Shown here piece by piece: positions 1-7,767 of a stretch of DNA of 64,000 nt. Every line of letters starts with the position of its first letter. Positions within the stretch are counted from its first letter, which is position 1. Origin of the DNA: JACCZR01 sp963830065 (GTDB taxonomy: Bacteria; Actinomycetota; Thermoleophilia; Solirubrobacterales; Thermoleophilaceae); assembly GCA_963830065.1 (NCBI GenBank), contig CAWHLA010000012.1, positions 1-64,000 of the forward strand, in the 5' to 3' direction. The translations under genes and the position numbers were made by a program. The notes beneath the pieces are model-generated. The model saw nothing but the letters and a program-made list of their open reading frames with translations. It ran no database searches and was not told the DNA's origin.

Positions 1-682
1 TTAGAACCGTACCGTCGAGCATCACTCTCGCGCACCCGACGCTCGCGGCGGCGCAGCAGCATTCCTGCGATCCCTCCGCCAACGAGCAGCATCGTGCCCG
101 GCTCTGGCACGACTGCCTCCATCGCGGTAAAGCTCACGTTGTCGATCGCGAAATCGAAGCCGGGTATCCCGCTACTGAGGACGGTGGCGCCAGTGATGCC
201 TTTGAATGGCAGTGTCAGCGTCAGTGGCGTGTTAAATGCCGGCGCGGAAAGCGAGACGCTGCGGCCCATAGTGTCGGTGAGCGTATACGTTGCCGTCACG
301 TTGTTCGTAACGAGCAGGCTCAAATTGGCGACCGCGCTGTCGAAAACAATGCTAAGGGGGTTCGTGTAACCACAGCAATCAACCGTGCCATACACGTTGG
401 TGAGATCGATGCTGGCCGACTCATTGGTCAGGATGATACCGCCCGAGAACGTCGCGCCTGCGACACTGATCGTTTGCGACGGTGGGCCGAAGTTGCTGGG
501 TCCCCCCGGCAAGGTCTCGAAGTCGATAGTGACGATCGAATCGCGGACGCGGCCGTCGACAGCATACCCAGGATGAGCATCAGAGCGACCGCCGCGACCC
601 GCAGCACGCCGCTGCCGCCTCTCTGCTTCCATGCTGCATCATCCCGTTCGATTGCCAACTTGGGAATCCAAACGTGCGCCAT
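1..682 (-). pseudogene. PEP-CTERM exported protein, frameshifted and cut by the window edge
   Basis: The start is ATG at 682, preceded by GGAGG at good spacing. The first 47 residues hold a signal peptide with core VAAVALMLILGML ending TAASA. Just after it, near 543-557, the reading frame shifts by one base: the signal peptide is in one minus frame, the body (beginning around IVTIDFETLPGG) in another. The body is a Thr/Ser/Gly-rich beta-type domain without stops down to the window edge and ends with VPEPGTMLLVGGG, a short hydrophobic stretch and RRRR. That tripartite tail is the PEP-CTERM signal recognised by exosortase in Gram-negative bacteria. The family is not expected in an actinobacterium, so this gene belongs to the foreign-looking first block. 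The frameshift may be a sequencing error; the stop codon is outside the window. Confidence 0.75.
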
Positions 683-838
683 TTTGCCTCCGAAACGAGT
701 GTCAGTGCGCCCGGAAGCGCACTGACGCAATCCTACTGCCTGCTTGCGGATGAGGCGGGAGTCGCGCCGCCGAGGGCCTGGGAAGCGCCAATTCACTGAA
801 TCAAATACAGCATCCCGTCGCTGGATCGAACGCGGCCT

Positions 839-882
839 CCACCGAGGGCAGCCTCACGCGAAACCTCAATAAGACCGGGGTG
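839..882 (+). repeat. 44-bp imperfect direct repeat, copy 1
   Basis: This intergenic stretch matches 4713-4756 at 36 of 44 positions by eye, in the same orientation. The best conserved part is GAAACCTCAATAA followed by GGGGTG. It lies between the PEP-CTERM start and the PD40 fragment. No function is visible. Both copies sit near PD40 fragment ends but in opposite relative orientation, so they are not simple shared 3' flanks. Confidence 0.5.
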
Positions 883-948
883 CGGCTCTGGACCGACGGC
901 GCGGGCGCGAGTTATGACGCGGACGGCAGGGCCGTACCAGCAACGGGT

Positions 949-1890
949 TCAGCGATCCACATTCTCGAGCATCCAGATGTTGCCGGTGACGGTCGCCATC
1001 GTAAGGACCGCCCGGTGTGCCGAAATGCCGTTTGCCGCTTGCCCGATTTCTGGATAAATCACGAGGCCCGGCGCGTCAAAGTGTGTCACCTTGAATGGTT
1101 CGCCGTCCGGCTTCCCATGCTCCCTATCGAAGCGGTTTCCCCACAGATTAAAGAAGGGTGTGTTCTGTCTCGAAAGGAAATAAATCGTTGGTCCGTCCGG
1201 TGCCCATCGAGGCTTCTCGGCCCACTCGTGCTCTTGGGCAATCGGGATCCAGTCCTCGCGGGCTCCTCCGGCGGCCGGGTACGACCATTAGATGGGAGCG
1301 CGCCCGTTCGTCAGTCGATTGAGCAGTGAAACTAAGCCACCGTCCATCTGGCGAGAATCGGCCTGCCCAGAGTTTCGCGCGCGCGTCCTGAACCAGCACA
1401 CGCTCGGGAGCTGTAGCAGCCATGTTCCATTTGGGCCAAAGTACTACCCGGGGCACCCCAGTAAAGGGCGGGACAGATGCGACCCGAGAATGGTTCGACC
1501 ACCCCGGCGTCCAGTCTGTTGCCAGGAACACACTCTGGGTACTCCACCCGCCGAGGACACGCTCCGCACCTGCGATCTCTCGGACCGCCAGCGCCCATTC
1601 CCCGGGGGGGCCGCCCGGCACGAAACAGGTTATACGCGATCGTTTTTCCGTCGCGTGACCAGCACGGACCCCACGCATTTTGGGCAAGCTGCCCGCTCTC
1701 ACCGCTGTCAATGTGCGTCATCCATAGGTCCGCGCCGCTACTTCCCGCGCGCCTCAGTGGTATGCGATCGTGCGACCATCAGGGGAGAGATCGGATGACG
1801 TGACTGCTCCTTCTTCGGGGCTCACCGGCCGGCCGTCGCCAGTCACCCGTCCGGCGACTGCGTCGAAAGGAAAGACCCATAGCCTCACGG
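949..1890 (-). pseudogene. C-terminal fragment of a PD40/TolB-like beta-propeller protein, several frameshifts
   Basis: Reading the minus strand and changing frame several times gives a continuous propeller: LSPDGRTIAY (about 1760), SRDGKTIAYNLF (about 1660), FSPDGRWLSFTAQS (about 1330), then RWAPDGPTIYFLSRQ and a C-terminus GNIWMLENVDR with stop at 949. The repeated SPDG-x-I/L-A/F motifs are PD40 (WD40-like) blades. This ending is typical of the periplasmic half of eukaryotic-type Ser/Thr kinases and TolB-like proteins of Acidobacteriota. The upstream half is absent: at about 1890-1917 the sequence switches directly to the 3' end of psuG. At least two frameshifts (near 1745 and 1600, another before 1210) make it non-functional as read. 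Upper boundary approximate. Confidence 0.65.
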
Positions 1891-1917
1891 ATTCATGGCC
1901 CCATCGCGCGCGATCGT

Positions 1918-2826
1918 TCAACAAACAAGTTCTCGCGCGAGATCCGCGGCAACCTTCGCGTTGTTACGCAGCAGGGCCAGATTGGCCCGCACGCTTTCGC
2001 CGCCGGTAAGCACGCGCATCCGCTCGAGCAGGAAAGGCGTGAGCGCCCGCCCTCGAATGCCGCCGGCGTCAGCATCGGACAGCGCCGTGTGAATCGCGCG
2101 GTCGTAGAGGTGCGACGGCAGTTCGTCGGCGATCGGAATGGGGTTCGCTACGAGCACGCCCGTGCCGAAACCCAGCGACAGGTGCACTCGCACAGCGGAT
2201 GCGAGCTCCGCGATGGAATCGAAACGGCGATCCACGGAAAGCCCTGTCGAGCGGCGGTAGAAAGCCGGGAATTCGTCGGTCCCGAGTCCAAACACGGGCA
2301 CGCCGAGAGTTTCCAGCATCTCCACGGTGCGCGGCAGATCGAGGATGGCTTTGGCACCGGCAGACACGACAGCTATCGGAATGCGCGCAAGCGCGGTGAG
2401 GTCGGCCGACACGTCCCCGCTTTCGCCTGCGTCGCGGTGCACGCCACCCATGCCGCCGGTTGCAAAAACCCGGATACCACTTGCGTGGGCGGCGAACATC
2501 GTGGCGGCGACAGTCGTCGAGCCCGGATGGCCAGATGACAGGACCGCCGCGAGGTTACTGAGGTTGACTTTGGTAACGTTCGGCGCCGTTGCCAGCTGCT
2601 CGAGCTCGGCATGCGTCAACCCGACCCGGATGGCGCCGGCGATGATGCCGATCGTCGCTGGCGTGGCGCCCCCTCGTCGGACCACGTCCTCGAGCAAACA
2701 CGCCGTTCTCACACCTTCAGGATGCGGCAGACCGTGTGTGACGAGCGTGGTTTCGAGCGCGACCACGGGCCTATTGGCGGCCAAGGCGTGCGCGATTTGG
2801 TCTTGGTACGTGCACAGTGGGTTCAT
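1918..2826 (-). CDS. psuG: Pseudouridine-5'-phosphate glycosidase
   Basis: The 302-residue product is full length for PsuG, which reversibly splits pseudouridine 5'-phosphate into uracil and ribose 5-phosphate. Family hallmarks are visible: ALETTLVTHGLPHPEG near the N-terminus, TPATIGI, the Lys/Asn region TKVNLSNL, GSTTVAATM, VFATGGMGGVHR and the VVSAGAKAILDLPRT segment. ATG at 2826 overlaps the stop of the upstream kinase by 4 bases (ATGA), so translation is coupled. With psuK it forms a pseudouridine salvage pair. This is one of the few intact genes in the first block. An upstream in-frame extension to 3057 overlaps psuK and is rejected. Confidence 0.93.
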   Translation of the reverse strand: MNPLCTYQDQIAHALAANRPVVALETTLVTHGLPHPEGVRTACLLEDVVRRGGATPATIGIIAGAIRVGLTHAELEQLATAPNVTKVNLSNLAAVLSSGHPGSTTVAATMFAAHASGIRVFATGGMGGVHRDAGESGDVSADLTALARIPIAVVSAGAKAILDLPRTVEMLETLGVPVFGLGTDEFPAFYRRSTGLSVDRRFDSIAELASAVRVHLSLGFGTGVLVANPIPIADELPSHLYDRAIHTALSDADAGGIRGRALTPFLLERMRVLTGGESVRANLALLRNNAKVAADLARELVC

Positions 2827-3737
2827 GACGCGACCTCGCTCCCATACCACCGACGCAATCGGCCATGTGCATCGGCGCCCGTTGCCGCGAGCAACGAGTC
2901 CGCTCCCCAGCCTTCGACGGCGAGGCTTGCCGTGACGACGGCGCGTTGCAGGCAGGCGTCGACGGGGAGTCCTTCGAGGTGCGCCAACACGAACCCGACG
3001 CTGAACGCGTCTCCTGCACCGGTTGGATCGACAACGACGTCTGCACGCGCCGTCCAATAGTGAAAGCGATCGGAACGCGCGTCGTACAGGATTCCGCCGC
3101 TGGCACCGCGTTTGAAAACAACGAAGCGTAGACGACCGCTGACGAGGCGAGGCAGCGCGCGTTCCGGATTCGTCTGTACTCCCTCGAGAAGGAGTTCATC
3201 CTGACCTGGGAAGAAGGCGTCGACATGTCTGAGCACTTCGCGCCAGTCGTGAAGCGTTTCCTCAGTGACGGCGAGATGGGGGTCAGCGGAGAGAAAGTGC
3301 CGTTGGCGCCCACGTAACGACGTGATCAGGGTCCGCTGCACGTCAAATGGCATCGGCGCAAGGTGAAATGCTGGAGCGCCGCTCCAATCCGAGGGGATCA
3401 GGTCGGGCTGCGGCGAAACCTGTTCGTGTGTCGGGCCCTCCAGGCGATGAATCAAGCGCCGAACGTGCCCTTCGTAGAGCAACCACGTGCGCACGCCGCT
3501 ACCGCCCAACGCGCGCACGCCACTCAGATCAGCGCCGCGCTGCTCAAGCGCGTGGAGCACATCGGCCGGATAATCGTCGCCGACGACGCTGACCAGTCCT
3601 GGCCGGGCACCCCAGAGCGTCGCACCGAGCGCACAGTACAAAAGCGCCCCGCCCGCCTGCCCCATCCGAGTTGCACCGTCGGCGAGAACCACATCGTCGA
3701 CGAGCAGATTGCCCAACAGAACGACAGTCGGTGTCAC
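2823..3737 (-). CDS. psuK: PfkB-family carbohydrate kinase, probable pseudouridine kinase
   Basis: A 304-residue PfkB-fold kinase. The N-terminal substrate region shows GNLLVDDVV and GGALLYCA. The C-terminal ATP-binding and catalytic motif DPTGAGDAFSVGF contains the catalytic Asp and the anion-hole glycines. Its stop overlaps the psuG start, and kinase plus glycosidase is the standard pseudouridine catabolic pair: PsuK phosphorylates pseudouridine, PsuG cleaves the product. The substrate is inferred from this pairing; by sequence alone it could be another nucleoside or sugar kinase. A truncated exonuclease on the same strand lies 68 bases upstream. Confidence 0.85.
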   Translation of the reverse strand: MTPTVVLLGNLLVDDVVLADGATRMGQAGGALLYCALGATLWGARPGLVSVVGDDYPADVLHALEQRGADLSGVRALGGSGVRTWLLYEGHVRRLIHRLEGPTHEQVSPQPDLIPSDWSGAPAFHLAPMPFDVQRTLITSLRGRQRHFLSADPHLAVTEETLHDWREVLRHVDAFFPGQDELLLEGVQTNPERALPRLVSGRLRFVVFKRGASGGILYDARSDRFHYWTARADVVVDPTGAGDAFSVGFVLAHLEGLPVDACLQRAVVTASLAVEGWGADSLLAATGADAHGRLRRWYGSEVAS

Positions 3738-3805
3738 TGGTCTTGACGCGTGAGTCTAGCAGGAGGCGCCGGAGTCAGATCTTGTTTCTTGACCTCGTAC
3801 CGCTT

Positions 3806-4158
3806 TTATGCCCACGGGTTAGGCAAAAAACGGAACAGGCGGTACAGGATTCGGGCAGTCCGACGCGCATCGGCGATGGCGCGGTGGCGCGGCATAGCGA
3901 GGCTATTGGGGACCAGCTCGCGCGCGGTCTCCTCGAAACTTTTGCTGCCGACGATGCGCGCAGCGAGCTTCTTCACATCGAGGAAAGAGAGGCCGAGCTT
4001 AGGGAGTCCGTGCGCCTCCAAATCGAGATCGAGCTGCCACAAGTCGTAATGGCTCCAGGTGGCCAGGACGAGCCGCTCCAACGGTTGCGACCACTCCAGG
4101 AACAGCCGCAGTGCTTCCGGGAAGGTGGGAGCGGTATCGACGTTCTCCTGGGTGATCG
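3806..4158 (-). pseudogene. 3'-5' exonuclease (DEDDh type), C-terminal fragment
   Basis: Readable protein starts at about PITQENVDTAPTFPEAL and continues through TWSHYDLWQLDLDLEAHGLP to PRHRAIADARRTARILYRLF, stop at 3806. This matches the second half of the RNase T / DnaQ-like exonuclease fold, with the HxxxxD motif (HRAIAD) and the middle Asp in SHYD. The first exonuclease motif (DxE) and the whole N-terminal half are missing: homology stops at about 4156, exactly where a plus-strand PD40 fragment begins. It is therefore a truncated remnant at a joint. The orientation fits a former exonuclease-psuK-psuG run. Confidence 0.65.
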
Positions 4159-4540
4159 GCCGATGGGTTTCGTTCAATTCGGACGAGTCGGGGCGTTGGG
4201 AGGTGTATGTCACGACCCTTCCGGCGTTTCCTTGGAAGCGCCAGGTATCAAGCGGCGGCGGCGTCCAGCCACAGTGGCGCGCAGATGGGCGAGAGCTTTT
4301 CTATATCGGCCTGGACGCCTCGATGATGAGGGTGCGGGTGACTACGGGCCTCAGTTCACGGCGAGCGCCCCGGAGGCACTATTTGCATCAAGGATCGAGC
4401 CGGTCTCCGGCGTGCCTCTGTTCCCGGTCAGCGCCGATGGCCAACGCTTTTTGGCTCTGGAACGATCGGATGCCGGCAGAGGCTTCACGTTCCTGGTGAA
4501 TTGGTTCAAGCCCGACGCGACGGGCGGTGGTTCACGCTAA
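4158..4540 (+). pseudogene. PD40/TolB-like protein, C-terminal fragment with frameshift
   Basis: From about 4158 the plus strand reads GRWVSFNSDESGRWEVYV, then VQPQWRADGRELFYIGLD, the usual last blades of PD40-containing kinases. Around 4340 the frame changes and the protein finishes as VSADGQRFLALERS and FTFLVNWF, stop at 4540. The order (edited blade, ADGRELFY, SADGQRFL, VNW) is the standard C-terminus of this family in Acidobacteriota. Nothing upstream of 4158 belongs to it, because the minus-strand exonuclease fragment starts there. It is a second, different copy from the one at 949-1890. Confidence 0.65.
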
Positions 4541-4712
4541 CGTCGCCAAGGCGGTTTGTGTATTTGCGCGTCCTGGACAACGCGACGCGCTAATCCATTG
4601 GACAGCCTAATCCGAGGCCCTCCGTCGACCACCCTCTGACGGCCGCACGTTCTCAGTTGCTTAGGTCTACACCTATCAATCCTGGGTCGAACCTTTCCCC
4701 GGCCCGTGGCCC

Positions 4713-4756
4713 CCACCGAAGGAAGCCTGACAAGAAACCTCAATAACACTGGGGTG
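4713..4756 (+). repeat. 44-bp imperfect direct repeat, copy 2
   Basis: This is the partner of 839-882, with 8 mismatches in 44. It lies about 170 bases after the PD40 stop and is the last element that clearly belongs to the lower-GC block. The next recognisable sequence (from 4804) is actinobacterial. The 260 bases between 4541 and 4803 hold nothing else except a short hairpin, CGTTCG...CGAACG near 4771-4790. Confidence 0.5.
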
Positions 4757-4803
4757 GGGCACGCTGGCAGAACGTTCGTCGTCTGCGAACGCTGGCTTGA
4801 GAC

Positions 4804-4948
4804 TCAGCGAACGCGGGAAGTGCCCCGCGGCCGGATCGGCAATCCTTTCAGCTCGCCCGTGACTTCGTCAACGATGATGCGCAACTCGTCGCCCCTCGAA
4901 GGCGTCCACGAGCACGTCGACGATGTACTGCTCACGATCGGCGCTCAT
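4804..4948 (-). pseudogene. Small conserved-looking protein translationally coupled to gluQRS, one-base frameshift
   Basis: ATG at 4948 overlaps the gluQRS stop by 4 bases (ATGA). Translation gives MSADREQYIVDVLVDAFEG, then hits a stop unless one G is removed from GAGGGGCGACGAG near 4886. With that correction it continues DELRIIVDEVTGELKGLPIR and ends at the TGA of 4804-4806, about 47 residues in all. The acidic, regular sequence and tight coupling suggest a real gene with an extra G in a homopolymer. I do not recognise the family. Confidence 0.5.
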
Positions 4949-5742
4949 GGCCGCCACCCTAGGGGGTCGAAGCGATCGAGCAGTTGCGCCGCCGTTACGG
5001 CCTCGCCCGGCTCCGCCAGGCCCAGGCTCTCGGCCATCCAGCTCAGCGAGCGCGTCTCGCCGGCCTCTCGCTTGGCCATGCGTTGGCCGTCTTGGTCGAG
5101 CACGAGCGGGACGTGGGTGTAGGCGGGCGTCGGCAGCCCGAGCAGCTGCTGGAGCAGCGCCTGGCGCGGAGTGGTCTCGAGCAGGTCCTCGCCGCGTACG
5201 ACCTCTTCGATGCCGGCGTCTGCGTCGTCGACCACGACTGCAAGGTTGTACGCCGGCACGTCGTCCTTACGCCACAGAACGAAATCATCGACTTCGCGCT
5301 CGACTCGTCCATGCAGCCGATCCGTGAAGCCGGCGCTCGCGCCGGCGTCCAGCCGGATGGCCGCCGGTCTCTCCTGGCGCTCGCGTCCGCGGCAGGTGCC
5401 CGGGTAGGGCACCTCGGCGCCGTGGGGCGCCTGGGTGGCCTCGCGGATCTCCCTGCGGGTGCACCAGCACGGGTAGGTGGGAAGCTGCTCGAGCGCCTCG
5501 CGGTGGCGTTCCCGTCGTTCGGACTGGCGCACGATCGGGCCGTCCCAGTCGATGCCGAGTGCGGCCAGGTCCGCGAGCTGGCCCTCCTCGTACTCGCGCC
5601 GCGAGCGCTGAGGGTCGAGGTCCTCGATGCGCATCCGGAACTTCGACCCCTGCGACCGCGCGTACAGCCACGCCAGCAGCGCCGTCCTGAGGTTGCCGGC
5701 GTGCAGCGGCCCGGTGGGGCTGGGGGCATAGCGACCGTCCAC
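4945..5742 (-). CDS. gluQ: Glutamyl-Q tRNA(Asp) synthetase
   Basis: A 265-residue protein that is the catalytic half of glutamyl-tRNA synthetase without an anticodon-binding domain. It attaches glutamate to queuosine at the tRNA-Asp wobble base. It opens with GRYAPSPTGPLHAGNL (class I HIGH-type motif HAGN, residues 14-17), followed by RIEDLDPQR. A Cys-rich zinc-site region YPCWCTR...YPGTC lies in the middle. The KMSKS equivalent RMAKR is near residue 220. Length matches GluQRS rather than full GltX. The start is GTG at 5742 without an obvious Shine-Dalgarno. A 47-residue gene overlaps its 3' end. Confidence 0.92.
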   Translation of the reverse strand: MDGRYAPSPTGPLHAGNLRTALLAWLYARSQGSKFRMRIEDLDPQRSRREYEEGQLADLAALGIDWDGPIVRQSERRERHREALEQLPTYPCWCTRREIREATQAPHGAEVPYPGTCRGRERQERPAAIRLDAGASAGFTDRLHGRVEREVDDFVLWRKDDVPAYNLAVVVDDADAGIEEVVRGEDLLETTPRQALLQQLLGLPTPAYTHVPLVLDQDGQRMAKREAGETRSLSWMAESLGLAEPGEAVTAAQLLDRFDPLGWRP

Positions 5743-5790
5743 GGAGGCCAGGATGGCTGACTCCGATTCGAGTGCCTGGCGGCGGCGGCT

Positions 5791-6231
5791 CTAGAGCGCC
5801 TTCGTCAGCAGCGCCTTCAGGCGCTCCCTTTCGTAACTCGTCAGGCGACTGAGGACTTTCTGTTCCTCGTGCCGTGCCCTCTCCGCCGACCGCGCGGCTG
5901 CGCGCGGCGTCACCGGGCTGGCCAGGAGGAGCAGCTTGCGGCGGTCGAGCGCATCCGGCCTCCTCCTCAGTTGCTGCCTTTCGTGGAGGCGCTGCGTCAC
6001 CTCTGAGGTGGTAGTCCGGTCGAGCGAGGTCCGGTCGGCCATCGCCTGGAGGGACAGGCCCTCTTGGTGGGATAGGACGGTGAGGATGCGGTGCTCGGCC
6101 ACGTCGTAGTCCCGACTGCGACGGGATAGTTCTGCCAGGGCGAACTCGAGGCTCTCCCTTAACGCCGGATGCCACATCGGAGCCACCCGACCGGTTCGGA
6201 AGCCCTGGACCAAGCGGGAGGGCGTTTGCAC
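5791..6231 (-). CDS. MarR-family transcriptional regulator
   Basis: About 146 residues with a winged helix: DVAEHRILTVLSHQEGLSL, recognition helix SLDRTTTSEVTQRL, and a wing PDALDRRKLLLLAS with the conserved D-R-R-K of MarR proteins. The C-terminal helix holds EEQKVLSRLTSYERERLKALL, a dimerisation segment. The start may be GTG 6231 or the internal ATG at 6177 (MWHPALRES), and I see no clear ribosome site for either. It stands alone between gluQRS and a sugar kinase. A terminator-like repeat separates it from the kinase. Confidence 0.8.
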   Translation of the reverse strand: MQTPSRLVQGFRTGRVAPMWHPALRESLEFALAELSRRSRDYDVAEHRILTVLSHQEGLSLQAMADRTSLDRTTTSEVTQRLHERQQLRRRPDALDRRKLLLLASPVTPRAAARSAERARHEEQKVLSRLTSYERERLKALLTKAL

Positions 6232-6284
6232 GCCGGGTCAAGGTCGGGCAGCCACGTTCTCGCCCCCGGTGCGACACGGCCCAC

Positions 6285-6345
6285 CCCTTTCAAAAAGTCC
6301 TCAGGCGGCTGAGGAGTTTTCAGGAGGGGATGTGTGCTTCCCGGG
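6285..6345 (-). terminator. Bidirectional terminator-like repeat, copy A
   Basis: Core 6292-6320 is an inverted repeat around TCCTCAG and CTGAGGA with an A tract on one side and T tract on the other. Read on the minus strand it is preceded by GCACACA and CCCCTCC, as in the copies at 33025-33075 and 59491-59540. It follows the sugar kinase gene, so it would end that transcript. Confidence 0.75.
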
Positions 6346-6362
6346 GTGCGCCTCGCGCCTGC

Positions 6363-7316
6363 TCAGAGGCTGACGCAGCCCTCGGTGTCGATCCCGAAGG
6401 GCAGCTCGGGCGCGCCTGCTTCTTTCATGGCGGTGCGGAGGCGCGCGGGGTCGTCGGTGAGCACCAGCAGGAAGCCCCCGCCGCCGGCGCCCATCAGCAT
6501 TGCTCCGATGCCGCCGCGGCTCAGGGCGAGGTCGCGGAGGTCGGCGAGGGGTTGGGGGACCATCGCGGCGGAGCGGGCGCGCTTGGTCTCCCAGGACTGG
6601 TTCATCAGCTCGCCGAAGGCGGGGAGATCGCCGGCTTCGAGCGCGGCACAGGTCTCGCGGGCGAGGGCGCCGGTGCGGCGGAGGTTGTCGCGGACGCCGG
6701 GGTCGCCGGCCAGGGTGCGGCTGACTTGGTCGCTGAGCACCTGGGAGGCCGAGCGCGACCCGCCCGTGTAGAAGAGGAGAAACCGCTCTGCGAGGGCTTC
6801 GGCGGACTCGGGGGGGAGGTCGACCCGGCGCACGTCGACCGAGTCGGGGCGGAAGGTCAGGGCGTTCACGCCGCCGTAGACGGCCGCGTACTGGTCCTGC
6901 TTGCCGACCGTGCGGCCCAGGAGGTCGATCTCCAGCCGGCACGCCGATTCGGCCAGCTCAACTCCCTCGAGACCGGCGAGCGCACGCACGGCGGCCACGG
7001 CGTAGGCGCCGGAAGATCCCAGGCCGGTGCCCGCCGGGACGTCGGCCACCGAGGCCAGCTCCAGGGGCGCGCCGTTCCAATGCTCGCCGAGGGCAACGCG
7101 AAGGATCGGGTGCTCCACCGAGGCGGCGTCCGACACCTCCTCCCAGGCCAGGTGCTTTAGCCGGATCCCCTCATTGAAGCCCGTGCTGACGAGCAGCCAG
7201 ACGTGCTTGTCGATGGCGGCGGAGAGGACGAACCCCTCCTCGTCTCCGAAGTAGGACGGGAGGTCGGTGCCGCCGCCGCCCAGAGAGACCCGAAGCGGCG
7301 CGCGGACGGCGATCAC
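6363..7316 (-). CDS. GHMP-family sugar kinase, similar to D-glycero-D-manno-heptose 7-phosphate kinase
   Basis: A 317-residue GHMP kinase. The N-terminus APLRVSLGGGGTDLP and the ATP-binding glycine motif VPAGTGLGSSGAYAVA (about residues 93-108) are diagnostic. The C-terminal GHMP motif is GAMLMGAGGGGFLLVL. The GGGTDLP start is typical of the HddA/heptose kinase and fucokinase-like branch, which makes activated sugars for surface glycans. No other heptose or nucleotide-sugar gene is next to it, so the substrate stays open. The start is GTG 7316. A terminator-like repeat follows the stop. Confidence 0.82.
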   Translation of the reverse strand: MIAVRAPLRVSLGGGGTDLPSYFGDEEGFVLSAAIDKHVWLLVSTGFNEGIRLKHLAWEEVSDAASVEHPILRVALGEHWNGAPLELASVADVPAGTGLGSSGAYAVAAVRALAGLEGVELAESACRLEIDLLGRTVGKQDQYAAVYGGVNALTFRPDSVDVRRVDLPPESAEALAERFLLFYTGGSRSASQVLSDQVSRTLAGDPGVRDNLRRTGALARETCAALEAGDLPAFGELMNQSWETKRARSAAMVPQPLADLRDLALSRGGIGAMLMGAGGGGFLLVLTDDPARLRTAMKEAGAPELPFGIDTEGCVSL

Positions 7317-7365
7317 GATCTCATCGTGGCACGCGCCCGCGCGCGCTGGGGTCAGGCTGTGAGCC

Positions 7366-7638
7366 TTAGGCAGAGGCCTTCTGCGAGACGCACTTGCCGA
7401 ACGCGTTGCTCTTGTTCGGGTTGGTGCCGTACTTCGCGGCGAAAGCGCCTGGCTGGCGGCGTGTGCCCCGCTCCTGCGCGCACGCCTCGGCGCGGCACTG
7501 CTTCGCGGCGTTGGTCTTATCCGCCTTGCTGGGCCCGGCGGCCAGAGCCCCGGCGGGCACCAACAGTGCTACCGCGAATACCGCGGCGAGCAAGCATCGC
7601 TTGTACGTCTGAATGAGTCCTCTTTGTTTCGGGTGCAC
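7366..7638 (-). CDS. Small secreted protein with NAFGKC motif
   Basis: About 82-90 residues: a signal peptide (CLLAAVFAVALLVPAGALA) followed by a short basic mature part with Cys pairs (CRAEAC, FGKC) and the C-terminal signature FAAKYGTNPNKSNAFGKCVS. I associate this ending with small secreted proteins of Solirubrobacterales; its function is unknown to me. The start is uncertain: GTG 7638 gives a suitable positively charged N-terminus, while ATT 7614 sits after AGAGGA but is a rare start. Transcription diverges from the ECF sigma gene. Confidence 0.6.
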   Translation of the reverse strand: MHPKQRGLIQTYKRCLLAAVFAVALLVPAGALAAGPSKADKTNAAKQCRAEACAQERGTRRQPGAFAAKYGTNPNKSNAFGKCVSQKASA

Positions 7639-7641
7639 CCG
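7630..7641. promoter_or_regulatory. Perfect 12-bp palindrome, possible operator
   Basis: CGGGTGCACCCG is a perfect palindrome, extended imperfectly by TT on one side and GAA on the other. It lies between the divergent small secreted protein and the ECF sigma gene, a natural place for a shared operator. Which regulator would bind is unknown. Confidence 0.35.
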
Positions 7642-7767
7642 GAAGAACGCAGAGGGACAAAGGTTCGGTGGTTTCACAGGTTTGTGGTTTCCGCGAACCT
7701 CGGCCGTCGCCTCGCGTTCAGAGGGCATGGAGTTGACAGGCCGGACGCTTCTCAGCAACCTCCCGGG

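Noticed and set aside
839..900. Conserved-looking peptide TEGSLTRNLNKTG in the 44-bp repeat
   Set aside because: Both copies differ in surrounding frames and lack starts; more likely a nucleotide repeat than a coding segment.
7661..7700. AGGTTCG...CGAACCT (26-base spacer) before the ECF gene as an operator
   Set aside because: The spacer is long and only seven bases pair; chance is likely in this region.
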